A stretch of 64,000 bases of DNA from Caprella mutica (Eukaryota > Arthropoda > Malacostraca > Amphipoda > Caprellidae). Where the stretch lies: positions 372,001 to 436,000 of the forward strand of contig CANNZV010000121.1 in assembly GCA_947561585.1 (NCBI GenBank). Direction: 5' to 3'. How positions within the stretch are numbered: the first letter of the stretch is position 1; each line of letters opens with the position of its first letter. A program made the position numbers and the translations under genes. Below the pieces are notes generated by a model. It was not told where the DNA came from and did not search any database. It was given only the letters and a program-made list of their open reading frames with translations. Shown one piece after another: positions 24,701 to 33,979 of this stretch.

Positions 24701-26626
24701 AACGCCAAGGGACGGGTAGCGTGTCCGCCATGCGACTCTTACGGTCAGATCAGGTGCTTCATAAGACTCACTATATCATGGTGAGTGGGGATGAAAGAAT
24801 CACTAACAAGACGACAATTAAAGAATTTTACCATAACGTTTAACCCTAACCCACAAGTCTTCAAAATTTCACTCGTTTAACTAGTACGCGGATAAGTAGT
24901 TAGGTTGTGTTTAGTTGAAGGTGTTTAATTTTATACTAGTTATAGTTATTTCATAACTATATTTAAAGTTGAATTAGCTACCATAATTATTCCGACTTCG
25001 ATTCAATATTTTTAGCTACTTGTTGTCAAAATATACTTCTGCTATATAAATAATCAGGCCATATCAACGACATGGCTATAGTTCTGAGCAGACGTTGAAA
25101 CCTTTACTAAATTATATTCACTCGCAACATTAAAATTTTCGGATATCTTTACTTTTACGGTCTGAATAAATTTGATTTACTTTTATGGTCTGAAATTTTT
25201 CCTGATTTACTTATATTTTAGGTTGTCTCTAAGAACGATCTTTCCATCTTGAATAATGAAGAATAATATACTTGACATTTGAATATGAAATAAAAAGTAG
25301 TAACAAAACTATTTATATTGATCAATGCGTATTTTATTTAAAAGTCTAATTGTTTAAAATTACAAGAAGTTATAATTATTATTATTAGAGTGCTATTTTC
25401 ATTTAATTTACTTTTACGATCTTACAATTTAGCATGTTTGCCCGAAATGTTGATGATATACTTTTACTGTCCGATTTTCTCACACACATCAGTGTTCTAT
25501 CCGTTCATCTCCTCTCAGTGCTTCAGTTTCAGTGAAAAATATATAGTTACTTAAACGGACACTTTCACCGTGTCCGAACAATTCGTCACGTACAGTTTTC
25601 TATATTTGTATTTATATATTTTTAACACAAATTCAACACAATTTTATAACATTTTTTAATTCTTCAAATTACATCCAAAAATTTATAGTTGGTTTGATCT
25701 GAGGTTTTTAGATTTATATAAATGACTCGAATTGTTGATACTAAGTCTTGATATTATTTTTTTTATTGATTTCAAATGTTTAATAATTTATTTCGAAATG
25801 TGGAATAATTAATTTAAAAATAATGGAAGATTACTTTATTAATTAAAAAAAATCTTTTTTATTGCATATACTAAGTTTTGTACATATTGTATCATTTATT
25901 AGTTAGAATATTTGAAAGAAATGGAATAATACAAAAATAAATTAATATGAAATGTGGCGACGAATTGTCCCCGTACTTTCATTCACACGGTACCGCATCC
26001 TCGCAGTGCCAAAAAAACACTCGAGAGGACGCGGAACGGACAAAACGCTGACATGTGTGAACAATTCTTGAAAGTAAAGAAAGATCAAATTTTCGTATTG
26101 TTTTTGCCACCATCACTTTCAAATTTTTATTTGCAGGAAAGTGAACACCGCTGAACATATCGTGAGAAAAGGTGGTTTGCCGGAGGAGAAGGTGAAGGAA
26201 GTCTCAGGGCAAGTTGCTTTCGAAGAAGAAGGTCCCAGTATCATTCCTCTGTCACAGTTTCCAGATAGCACCATAAACTTGGCATCTGCTCAACTAGTAA
26301 ACAACCACAAAAATAACTTTTTTGATGAACGAATCATTGCTCAGGTACCATGCGAATTTACAATGTTTATAATAGTTTCTTGGTGATGTAGTGCTATAGT
26401 ACTATAATTTAGTAATTATTGTAATCTAAATCATTTTTAAAAATATTCTATTTTGACACGATACTTTTTTCAGCGCCATCAAGTTCGGCTAGTTCCTGTT
26501 GCAGAAGTCGAGTATGGATTCAAGGCGAAGCCTGGGAAATTTTGGATATATGGCTACGAAAACAAATGCCACTCTCCCGACTACCCTCATACTTGTTGCT
26601 GGGGTTGCTGTTGTTCGATTATGTAA
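6250..26626 (+). CDS. SSUH2: Protein SSUH2 homolog (ssu-2 family, DnaJ-like zinc finger), complete, six exons
   Basis: Exons are 6250-6712, 6806-7008, 24045-24293, 24581-24780, 26137-26344 and 26474-26626. All introns are GT-AG, and the joined frame is open for 491 residues to TAA at 26624. Residues 1-154 are a hydrophilic, low-complexity N-terminal extension. From about 220 the protein matches the ssu-2/SSUH2 family. The core at about 287-367 is a cysteine-rich array like the DnaJ zinc-binding domain: CHRCKGSG, CSECHGKG, CMSCHGDG, CFYC, CLKCNAKG and CPPC. A beta-rich region follows (FIRLTISW), and the C-terminus ends in a cysteine cluster (TCCWGCCCSI). Vertebrate SSUH2 is linked to tooth development; worm ssu-2 was found as a suppressor of synaptic mutants. 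The biochemical role is unknown and a chaperone-type protein interaction is only inferred. The protein looks longer than the vertebrate one because of the N-terminal extension. Intron 2 is 17 kb and repeat-rich. An AATAAA lies at 26780. Confidence 0.93.
6806..7008 (+). CDS. SSUH2: SSUH2 exon 2
   Basis: Acceptor TTTCTTTCAG ends at 6805 and donor GTGAGT begins at 7009. It encodes PVPPPPTSVEEE followed by ISEHQARAALLAHVADRCCW, the start of the conserved family region with its 'AR..LL..V...CCWG' pattern. It ends in phase 0 at AFH. Confidence 0.9.
8012..8235. repeat. Dispersed repeat M, copy 1
   Basis: Begins TTACTAGTGTACTTTCCCG followed by the small hairpin CCCGTTAAAAATAACGGG. It continues to AAATATCAAGTCAATATAA and ACATTCTTCATG. 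A second direct copy at 52473-52745 shares the start, the hairpin and the tail. It codes for nothing I can see. Confidence 0.7.
8236..8992 (+). repeat. Dispersed repeat L, copy 1, interrupted by R1
   Basis: This repeat is palindromic in layout. It runs from CTAAGTTCCAAGTTATTGG through TTCGGACACGTCCGAAT to GCGAGGCCTGCCTG at its far end. A reverse copy lies at 54283-54706. It contains a perfect inverted repeat near 8920-8940 (TTATTTCGAGACATG / CATGTCTCGAAATAA). An R1 element (8327-8642) has split it. Confidence 0.75.
8327..8642 (+). repeat. SINE-like repeat R1, copy 2 (short form) with target-site duplication
   Basis: Starts at the internal position CTACGAGGTCTTAG and ends GCAGACGTTAAACCCC plus a short AT tail. 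It is flanked by ATTATTTAACTTCTA at 8312-8326 and ATTATTCAACTTCTA at 8643-8657, which match at 14 of 15 positions. The uninterrupted equivalent of the site is present in repeat L copy 2 near 54565. The target-site duplication supports retroposition. Confidence 0.85.
9015..9195. repeat. Palindromic MITE-like element with 25-bp perfect hairpin core
   Basis: Outer arms are GACAGTTCCACTTC and GATGTGAAACTGTC, with GATCAT / ATGATC just inside them. The core at 9082-9137 is a perfect 25-bp inverted repeat around a 6-base loop (CTGCAA). The stem includes AATTGGTATCCATGATAC. It lies in sense orientation within SSUH2 intron 2, so it would be transcribed as a hairpin. Confidence 0.8.
9612..9726. repeat. 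Short 30-bp tandem repeat, 2.6 copies
   Basis: The unit begins TCCTGTACAATCCGCACC and repeats every 30 bases. The right edge carries an inverted partial match (GGGGTGGATTCTGCAGG). The layout resembles the 'word' elements described elsewhere in the window, but no convincing flanking duplication is seen. Confidence 0.6.
10893..11049. repeat. Inverted-repeat (MITE-like) element
   Basis: Arms begin TCCTGAGTAAGAGAACTACC and end GGTAATTTTCTTACTCAGGA. Inner arms TTTAGTCTGC / GCAGACTAAA surround a centre near 10975. Open frames crossing it on both strands are by-products. Confidence 0.75.
11484..11668. repeat. 31-bp minisatellite, 6 copies
   Basis: Six copies of a 31-bp unit contain AGTCCTTCTCTACCAATAT. 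They differ only at CATTCACAC versus CATACACAC. The spacing of GTCCTTCTCT is 31 at each step checked. Confidence 0.97.
11970..12174. repeat. Inverted-repeat element (TTCAGTACGACAAACTAGC arms)
   Basis: The left arm is GTTCAGTACGACAAACTAGC followed by ACTACATAACGG. The right arm is CCGTTATGTAGTTTG followed by GCTAGTTTGTTTTACTGCAC. A related single arm occurs at 36105-36170. The element is about 205 bp and non-coding. Confidence 0.8.
12275..12375 (+). repeat. Dispersed repeat N, copy 1
   Basis: Carries GCGCATTCT, AAGATTGTGCAAATC, GCAAATGGCGC and GAACATAT. A direct copy lies at 50370-50445. Confidence 0.7.
12380..12920. repeat. 540-bp imperfect palindrome
   Basis: Nested arms pair over the whole length. 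From outside in they are CGACAAAATATGACAGCTTG / CAAGATGTCAAATTTTGTCG, GCTTCGTTATCG / CGATAACGAAGC, GATGCCCTGATTCT / AGAATCAGGGCATC, and CTAAAAGATGGT / ACCATCTTTTAG. The centre is near 12640. Confidence 0.85.
12958..13096. repeat. Small inverted-repeat element
   Basis: Arms GTCGGATTTATTTTTTCAAC and GTTGAAAAAAATATAAATCC flank about 95 bases. It lies directly beside the 540-bp palindrome. Confidence 0.65.
15656..15806. repeat. MITE-like inverted repeat, 151 bp
   Basis: Arms are GTATGTTACGAACTATCGG and CCAAGAATTCGTAACATAC. Inner arms GGTTTCACAT / ATGTGAAAC are shared with the palindrome at 9015-9195, so the two are probably one family. Confidence 0.75.
18551..18786 (+). repeat. Repeat F (iterated AAGGTCA), short copy 1
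   Basis: Begins CTTCTCAAAATTGCAGAAGG and TTATGTTTTGATAGG. It includes GGATCAAAGGTCAAAGTCAT and ends GGTATGCGCTCTACAAGTG. Fuller copies are at 20589-21123 (reverse) and 62243-62664. It is a non-autonomous dispersed repeat. Confidence 0.8.
19026..19412. repeat. 21-bp minisatellite, about 18 copies
   Basis: Tandem copies of GGTTCGAGTGGCTGAAATTAA. The leftmost copies carry TAAAATTAA or TTAAATTAA, and scattered single changes occur elsewhere. Because 21 is a multiple of 3, it gives long open frames on both strands. Those frames are artefacts. Confidence 0.97.
20003..20419. repeat. 22-bp minisatellite, about 19 copies
   Basis: Tandem CATTCCTTCAAGTCACACTA plus TT. The left copies have TCATAC and the right copies TCACAC, a block-wise variant pattern. 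The open frame across it (19992-20666) is a repeat artefact. Confidence 0.97.
20425..20580 (+). repeat. Direct repeat, left member (partner 22365-22510)
   Basis: Shares AATTACAATTATATAATAAC, GATTTTGGTAATAAAAG and CATAGAAAT with 22365-22510 in the same order. Together the two copies bracket 20589-22360. Confidence 0.65.
20589..21123 (-). repeat. Repeat F, copy 2 (long form, reverse)
   Basis: Read on the minus strand it starts CTTCTCAGAATGCGGAAAGG. It contains three to four internal copies of a unit with TTATAACTCAAAA and GGTCAAAGGTCAAGGTCA, and ends AAGTATGCGCTCTACCGAG. The internal AGGTCA iteration produces many nuclear-receptor-type half-sites. Confidence 0.85.
22365..22510 (+). repeat. Direct repeat, right member (partner 20425-20580)
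   Basis: A diverged copy of the block at 20425-20580, recognisable by AATTACAATTATATAATAAC and GATTTTGGTAATAAAAG. Confidence 0.65.
23276..23993. mobile_element. hAT-type non-autonomous DNA transposon, 718 bp
   Basis: Starts CAGGGGTGGGCAAATGC and ends GTGTGCCCACCCCTG, the terminal inverted repeat expected of hAT elements. It is flanked by perfect 8-bp duplications GAATAGAG at 23268-23275 and 23994-24001. No transposase is encoded. It ends 51 bases upstream of SSUH2 exon 3. Confidence 0.93.
24045..24293 (+). CDS. SSUH2: SSUH2 exon 3
   Basis: 83 codons in phase 0 between acceptor GATTTTCAG and donor GTAAGAAG. It encodes YELQTFTEKRETSWAFTPYG, PLPWEVDAVPAHLFHDEV, then the first zinc-binding CxxC pairs (CHRCKGSG, CSECHGKG). 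This is the clearest family signature. Confidence 0.95.
24581..24780 (+). CDS. SSUH2: SSUH2 exon 4
   Basis: Acceptor TTTGTTACAG and donor GTGAGTGG bound it. It encodes four further CxxC pairs (CMSC, CFYC, CLKC, CPPC) and the start of the conserved FIRLTIS-W strand. The Trp codon is split 2+1 across the next intron. Confidence 0.95.
25568..25972. mobile_element. 'Word' foldback element W1, 405 bp
   Basis: The left end reads CCGTGTCCGAACAATTCG. The right end, read inward on the other strand, is GGGGACAATTCGTCGCC, so the ends share the word GACAATTCGTC. Flanking 9-mers ACACTTTCA (25559-25567) and GTACTTTCA (25973-25981) match at 7 of 9 positions. It lies in SSUH2 intron 4. This is the weakest of the five complete 'word' elements, because each end has only about one word. 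Confidence 0.55.
26137..26344 (+). CDS. SSUH2: SSUH2 exon 5
   Basis: Acceptor TTTATTTGCAG and donor GTACCATG bound it. It encodes KVNTAEHIVRKGGLPEEKVK and ends NNFFDERIIAQ. The frame continues from exon 4 through the split Trp codon. Confidence 0.92.
26474..26626 (+). CDS. SSUH2: SSUH2 exon 6 (terminal)
   Basis: Acceptor ACTTTTTTCAG, then RHQVRLVPVAEVEYGFKAKP and WIYGYENKCHSPDYPHTCCW, ending in SIM and TAA. The FWIYGYE...PDYP pattern near the C-terminus is typical of the family. The Cys-rich tail might be lipid- or metal-linked, but that is speculation. Confidence 0.93.
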   Translation, partial: RHQVRLVPVAEVEYGFKAKPGKFWIYGYENKCHSPDYPHTCCWGCCCSIM

Positions 26627-27382
26627 ATGTGTTGCGTCTCAAGACCTCTCAAAAATGCTGAAGACCTTTCTCAAGTGATGGATTACGGCAGAGTCCTACG
26701 CAGTGTAGGACTCTGCCTCGATTCGCTTATCTGTTCTTTCTCTTTGATCCACGTGATGGACTCAAACACTCTTAGTGAGAATAAACATGCTCAAATTTTA
26801 TCAAGTATTCCTTGTGAAACTGTATAGTGAAAAGATGCAGACAAAAGTATCTGAAACTTTGATAGGAGCTCCACGTTTGGAGAATTAGGATGCCACTTTG
26901 TTGTACATGAAACAATGAACCGAAAATGTGTATTTAGGAAGTGAATAAGGATCAAAACAATTTGCAGTGAATACACAATTGAGCATCCGTACCTTCGTTG
27001 TATTTCTCCCTCTGTAAGCTTTTTAAACTAGTCCTCAAAATCGTTCAGCGTTGTCAAGGATTCGTGGAAATTTTTGGCAACAGTGACTAGTGTGTTGGAA
27101 CTGTTGTAAAGTGATATGAACACAGAGATACTTTATTGAATTAAGTGAAACACTTGATAGAAATGATACGAATTGCTGCCAAACATAATAGTTTGTTGAG
27201 AGAGAAATGATATACAAATTTTAATAGTAGTTTGATACTAACCAGAAAATCTTACTTTTTTTAATGTCTACAATTTTCTCATTCAAACTGAAATATTTTA
27301 TATACTTTACAATTGTGAACGTTTAATTATTTTATAATAATAATACTGTTATTTGTAATTCAAATCTATTTTATAATTCGTA
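26627..27382 (+). other. SSUH2 3' flank/UTR
   Basis: An AATAAA at 26780-26785, about 155 bases after the stop codon, is the likely polyadenylation signal. I see no gene in the remainder. Confidence 0.55.
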
Positions 27383-27795
27383 TCCCCCAGGACCTATATC
27401 CTTAAGCTGTTTGTGGCGTTCTTAGGTTTGGTGTATGGTTGTTATTTTTATTCATTTCCTTGACGTTACGTGCTGTTTTAGAGGATAACGCTTGGGTTAT
27501 CTTCTCAACTACAAATATAATGTAAGGTCAACGACTCGAGTTAGCTTCATTTACCATCACCTCTTCATTTCCACTTCCATCCGTGAATGCAGCCACCGGT
27601 AATTGTGTCCCTTTTCGTCACATTCTTTGGTAAGTACTGCATTCACGGAGTAGCTTGTCTAAATCTATGAGCTTGTCACAGACTTGTTAATAAAGCCACT
27701 TTCTTTTCTGTCTGCTTCATTGAGTCCATTGTATTCAATTTCCTTATGAAGTCTACGATATGACCTTTGGTTTTGAAGCAAACGTTAAATAACCA
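27383..27795 (+). repeat. SINE-like repeat R1, copy 3 (diverged long form)
   Basis: Starts CCCCCAGGACCTATATCC, keeps TATCACC-like CCATCACCTCTTCATTTCC and GCAGCCACCGGTAATTGTG, and ends GCAAACGTTAAAT. It is more diverged than copies 2 and 4. Confidence 0.8.
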
Positions 27796-29035
27796 ATTAA
27801 ATTAATTGATTATCATTCGTATTTTATATTTTCTTAATTTTCGAATACTTCTAGAATTGTTATACGTGATTTTCCTTTCTATTCATTAATTATTACCTAA
27901 GAAGCTGTAGAAATTCATCATTTAAGTTTTTACAACAGATACAAAATTTTTAAATAGAGATAATAAAACAGTTAGCTATTGCGATAAATCCAAACATTTT
28001 TATAATGTAGAGAATTTTATAACTTAAATAAATTACAAGGTATAATAGACTAAAAATTCTACCAAAATTGAACAGTGTGTGAGCTAAATTTTCTTGACAT
28101 TTCAAACCCCGTCCTGTTAACTAAATCCCTTGGATTGGTTTGCAACCCCTAGTCGCGTCGCTGTTATTCCAGTGATATTTTATGCACAGAGGCTTTTTTC
28201 CTGCTGGATATTAATTTTTGGATTCATGAGCAGAGGTCCCACTATGAGGTTTCCTCTCAGTTTCTCCAGCTTCAAGTAGTTGAAAGTATAGCTACTCTAT
28301 GATTTCATAACTGGGTAGCTACCAACTCTCTAACAAGCATTAAATCGCTACACCAAATTTTATTCAATAAAGTTCAAAAAACCTTGTAATTTGTGATCTC
28401 ACATTTTTCGATTTACCCAAACTGAGGTTACAGAGAGAATGTGATAGTGTGAACTCTGCCCTATAGATAAATGCGACACATTCCCATTCTCCACATCCCA
28501 TTCTGCTCTTGTTGAAATATATTGTAAATATTAGAAATAAAATATATAGTTACTTGAAAATCGTTAAATTGTTTTATGGTTGGAAATAGTAGATGAATTT
28601 ATGTGATACACAAATTGATAAAAGATATTTAACGTTATTTAAATGATTATTCAGTTTTTAGTATGTTGATGAATGTAAATTGAGAAAATATTTATAAAGT
28701 AGCTACCTAGCTAATTATTGAAATTTTAAAGAATAGCACTGCCATATATAAATACTTTGATTAAGATATTTTATCGTTATTTAGGTATATCAATTTATTT
28801 ATCAATCTATTTTTTAATTAATGGTACCTGATAAACCAAAAGAGATTTCTTTATATTTATTTATAACATAGGTTGTTTGCATTTATGAATGTTTGTCATT
28901 GAAATATCATTAAATCTATAATTTATTTAGAAATAGATTATTTCACTCATAGGGTGAGAGTCTATAAGTTTGAGGTCACAGTTTAGTAGTCAGTATAAAG
29001 AATTAGAGAGGTAGTGTCACTGCATTGCTAATTAT
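27796..29035. other. Intergenic between SSUH2 and OSCP genes, left part
   Basis: AT-rich, with no coding signal or recognisable repeat. The two genes converge on this region. Confidence 0.5.
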
Positions 29036-29800
29036 GACTATCAAAATACAGCTCTCTGATTGGACTTAGTAACTAATACCTCATGCGTGATAAGAAATTC
29101 TGGTCTCTGATTGGACTGAGTAATTAATACGTCATACATGTTGTGCTCTGATTGGACTAGATAAGAAAGACGTCATGCGTGCTAAGTATTGCTAGTCGCT
29201 GATAGGACTTGATAACTAATACGTCATGCGTGCTAAGTATTGCTAGTCCCTGATTGGACTTGATAACTAATACGTCATGCGTGCTAAGTATTGCTAGTCC
29301 CTGATTGGACTTGATAACTAACACGTCATGCGTGCTAAGTATTGCTAGTCCCTGATTGGACTTGATAACTAACACGTCATGCGTGCTAAGTATTGCTAGT
29401 CGCTGATAGGACTTGATAACTAATACGTCATGCGTGCTAAGTATTGCTAGTCCCTGATAGGACTTGATAACTAATACGTCATGCGTGCTAAGTATTGCTA
29501 GTCGCTGATAGGACTTGATAACTAATACGTCATGCGTGCTAAGTATTGCTAGTCCCTGATTGGACTTGATAACTAACACGTCATGCGTGCTAAGTATTGC
29601 TAGTCCCTGATAGGACTTTATAACTAACACGTCATGCGTGCTAAGTATTGCTAGTCCCTGATTGGACTTGGTAACTAATACGTCATGCGTGCTAAGTATT
29701 GCTAGTCCCTGATTGGACTTGATAACTAACACGTCATGCGTGCTAAGTATTGCTAGTCCCTGATTGGACTTGATAACTAATACGTCATGAGCGCTGTGCA
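29036..29800. repeat. 51-bp minisatellite, about 12 regular copies plus diverged left copies
   Basis: The unit includes TAATACGTCATGCGTGCTAA, GTATTGCTAGTCCCTG and ATTGGACTTGATAAC. Regular copies run from about 29180 with 51-base spacing. Three diverged copies at 29036-29180 look like older edge copies. As 51 is a multiple of 3, a 214-codon minus-strand frame crosses it; this is an artefact. Each unit carries CTGATTGG (inverted CCAAT box; some copies CTGATAGG) and TACGTCAT (CRE-like). Confidence 0.96.
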
Positions 29801-32800
29801 ATACGGGTCTATCTCAATGGCCATTCTCTTGACGCTTAGAGTTTTATTCGCGTTTGTGTACTACGCTATGAAAGAGACTACCTACTTCTCTATTTCTTTA
29901 TTCTGAGGTAAAATAGCTATGATGTAAATAGCCAAAGATTCTAGTGGATATGAAATTGAAACAGATCGCCAAATATAAAACACATTTGTACGCTATCGTT
30001 GAAATAAAGGCTCATTCATAATTTCAATGAGGCAATTAGGATTGTATTCAATATTAGTGAATTATTTCAGACTAAAAATTTCGAATGCTCAGAATTTCTT
30101 GAAGGATATTGAATAGCACAGGAGAGAAACAACCGATTAACTTGATCACTATTATTCAATTTAAAACCTCTCACGGGCACAAGTTAAGCTCTAGAACTAT
30201 TTAATTATTGCACAAGTGAGCAAAATTCACTACAAACCAGGTAAATAGAGACTAACCTAATTAAATCACTAACAGCAGTAATTACAATATTTTCTTTAGA
30301 ATACCACAATTTTAAATTGAAGTGATATCGCCAAAAAATTTTAAGTTAAATTAAAAGTTAACATTTCAAACCGATTAATATTTCGAAGGTATATTTATTG
30401 CTTCAAAATATTATTCCCCTCTTTGATTATTTTCAAACCCTCCTCGGGTGTGTGATATCATATGAACTTTCACGTAAAAGAGAGGATGTATTTTGTTATT
30501 ATTTAGCTAGCTACATTTCTATATAAATACCTATTGAAAAGTTCTATAATTCGGACTAACTTCTAGATATTTGTATTTAATACAATTAATTCCTAATTAA
30601 TCTAGTCAGGGTGTAGCGAATAATAATGAAAGACTTTATATTATAAAACGTTGTTAACTACTTAAAATATTTCGTTAGATTTTCGATTAAAATAAATGGT
30701 TACCATCCGATGTTTAAATAGAGGGCAATATAATGAATATATCGTGAGGATTTTCTTTAAATAAATATCACTTAGAACTGACATGTCCTGTAGCACATTT
30801 TCTATGGATTGAAACGCTGTGCTTTTTCTTACTTATAAGACCTCTCACTAAATAAATAGGAGCACATCTTTGCTTGGTATTTTAGGTACAATAACTTGAT
30901 AGCAGCTTCTGCTTAGTTAAATTCTTCTAGACTGCTTGCATACAAATCACACTAATATTTTTATAGTGTAAATTGTATTTAAATTTAGTTGTATTTTGAT
31001 TTCATAATGTATCTTCATTTCAGAAAGGAAGTACTATCAAACACTCATAATTGTTGGAATTGAAATTTCATATTGTAACTGATTGTATATGTACTTCAAA
31101 GAGTTTTGTAATATGATAAAAATGGTAAGTAAATGCGTACGCATAACTTTTATACATAATAATTCCTAAGCTCAATAGGGGTTTAATTCATTCTATCATT
31201 GTGTATCTAACTGCTTATGACTGTTCAATTATAAAAATCCAGTAGAGTGGTAGTAGAAGTAAGCCTTGAACCTAATATTACACATCCTGTTGCTTGGTGT
31301 TAGATCTTGTAAATCTAGTGTCACCTGACGAATGCTGAGCATTAATAGCCGTGTGTACGATGTCTTAAGTTATTTCTGACTGCTCTCAATCTGTAGGCTA
31401 ACTAAATACTCATCTATGGTCTCATTTCAGAACTTGTGATTGTACATTGTTAACAGTTTCAGTGTGGGAAGTTAAGTATCCTGATCCTTTTTTGAAAACT
31501 ATTTCAACTAGCTACTGAAGAAATTGAATTTGTAACCAGTAAAGTTCGATCGAACCTAAATTTTGATGGAGATATTACATAGTTCTTTAAAATATGTTAC
31601 ATACTGTTTAATACCAGCATTATTTAACTGCAAATGTTAGATTTCCTTCATCGGCTAGTAGCTAGTAGAGCCTAGCGCCGTTGTAGTTTTATCGATGTCG
31701 TCACAATCTCATTTGCGTTATCATTCAAGTGGTATGAGTTATTCAAGAGTAGCATTAACTGTAAGTTTAGTGAACTAAGTGATAGTCTAGTGGTCTGTAC
31801 GTGAAGTTATGAAACACTGTCCTTTAGTTTGATGTTTAGAGTTCATTTGCTGTTCTGTTCACATTTAACCGTACAAAGAGATGGATGATGTTGCCGGAAT
31901 ATTAGGTTCTTTAAAGATGCGATGTGCAGAATGTTTTTATATCACAGTAAGGGGAGTGTATTATAGGTATTGTTATGAAGTAGTAGTTAGGTAAAACTAT
32001 TCATTTGTATCTAGTTTTCATATGTGAAAAGGTTTAGGTGTATCTAAATAAAGAGAAAAAATGGTAAATGATGTAAGCTACACTTTATAGTACAGTTTCA
32101 ATGCAAATAAAAATACAATATCAATTTATTTTAATGTTGTGTTTATTGAAAGTTCTTAGATTTAATTATTTGTTAATTGTATCCTAGCGTCTGTGGTTTG
32201 AAATCCCCAAGTGTGACTATTTTTAGGTAAGCTTTTATATCGCTTCTAGGATTCATATATCATGTGCTATCCTTTTAATCCTTCGACAAATGTAATTATT
32301 TCCTATGTATTTCTGTACTGAATACTTAAAAGATCATGTATATCAATCTTCAAGAGAGGAAACCTATCGTAGCAGCACTGTTTAGGATGATACCTTATCA
32401 CCTCGATTACCTGGTCATACCGAGTGATGATCGAATACATGGTAGCTATAACAACTTGCATTAACTTTTAAATATTTCTAAATTACTACTTTAACATGAC
32501 ATCACTCCATATCTTCTCGATTAGTTCCATACAATAGTTAAGTTCACCCTGAACTAAATGTGCATCAGCTTACTAGGAATGTGTGAATAAGAAGAACTCA
32601 CGGGGTAAACAATAGGGAAGTAAGCTAACTAATTGCATTGAAATCTATCAGAACCCTAATCACAAATTTAAAAAATATAAATCTGAACCTAGATTTGGAA
32701 TCCACGAGCTCTCTCAATTCGAAATAAAAACTAGATTGAAACACTGAATCCTATTATCTTTACATAATAATGGTAGATGATGTAGAGCTTTTAGTTGGCT

Positions 32801-33778
32801 TGTTTCTCCGTTCTATATCCCGATTGAGATTTTAGTTTGTAGCGCTTGTAGACTAAGAATCCTGGCCTTTTTCACATTCGTTGCGATGAAGTTACTAAGA
32901 TGTTGTGCAGTGGTAATAAATGTTCAGGTTAGGATATAATAATAAGCTGTAGAAAGAAGAACCTCCAAAATAGTTGTGCTGAAAATTCTAAATTGTTCAT
33001 CTTAGGTTCTTATATTACTGAATATCTTTCATACACAGAGAAAAAGGCCTGAGTCAGGAAAACATCTGTAAGTCCGACGACACGCACATGGTTTGATGAA
33101 TTAAATTTGAATTTGATGAAAAATTAGTTAACAACTGCTTTTGCTTCCAAATCAAAAATATTTCGAAATTTAGGCTGGAAACTGAAGGAATATTCTTTAA
33201 AACCATGACACACTAATTTCTCTCTGTGCAACTTACAATAAGCTTTTCAAAAGATATTAGGGAGTTAACAGTGTTGTTTAATTTAATAGTTTGTTGCCCA
33301 ACTGATTATACATCACAATTGATCAATCTTAACTGAATTATTTTAATAGTCTTGAGTGTTTAGACAAATGTTTTGAACTATTTTTGTAATTAACATTCCT
33401 TTTTTAACAGAAGGAATCAAAATGAAAGCAATGGTTTGCGTACATAATAACCTCACATTCAACCACAACGCAGGTCGCTAAATTTTGAAAATAGTAAATC
33501 ACTTTATAGATCTGTACTTGTAAACAGAAATATATAAATTAAAGTAAATCGGTTCTTTCATTATTCCCCTAACTAGGGCAAGTTTAGAGTTATCAGACGG
33601 TTCTACACATTTTAATTATCAGTTACCTACCAGTTACGAATTGATAAGTGTTAATAATTGAAATATGTTAAACCTTAATTTAGAGAAGCCTAGCAAGGTT
33701 TCAAATCAAAGACAATTTAATATAAATTATCTATTTTATACAATAAATGTAACAGTATCCCCGCTGTTGAGTGGCACT
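29801..33778. other. Intergenic between convergent genes, right part
   Basis: About 4 kb of AT-rich DNA. I find no coding exon, RNA gene or clear repeat. The 3' UTR of the OSCP gene must lie at the right end; a candidate ATTAAA on the minus strand is near 33610-33616. Confidence 0.5.
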
Positions 33779-33979
33779 TTACACGCTCTCCTGGATAACT
33801 TTTGTGTATTTGTTGATTTTGCTCGCAATGGACATATCTACGAACTTGTCTCCGACGACAACCAACATACCTCCGATAATAGTGGGGTCTACCTTCATCT
33901 CCAGCTTGATGCTCTGTCCCTTGGTGAGGAAACCACCCAGGGCGCCTTCAATCTCCTTCTTGGTGGGGGCATCTACTGC
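33779..33979 (-). CDS. ATP5PO: ATP5PO exon 6 (terminal)
   Basis: 67 codons including TAA, after acceptor TTCTGTTTCAG. It encodes [20 protein letters not shown] and the signature region [20 protein letters not shown]. The plus-strand frames over it are shadows. Confidence 0.97.
   Translation of the reverse strand, partial: AVDAPTKKEIEGALGGFLTKGQSIKLEMKVDPTIIGGMLVVVGDKFVDMSIASKINKYTKVIQESV

Noticed and set aside
29157..29801. 214-codon minus-strand frame repeating a 17-residue phrase
   Set aside because: The 51-bp tandem repeat explains it. No start context, splice sites or homology are visible.
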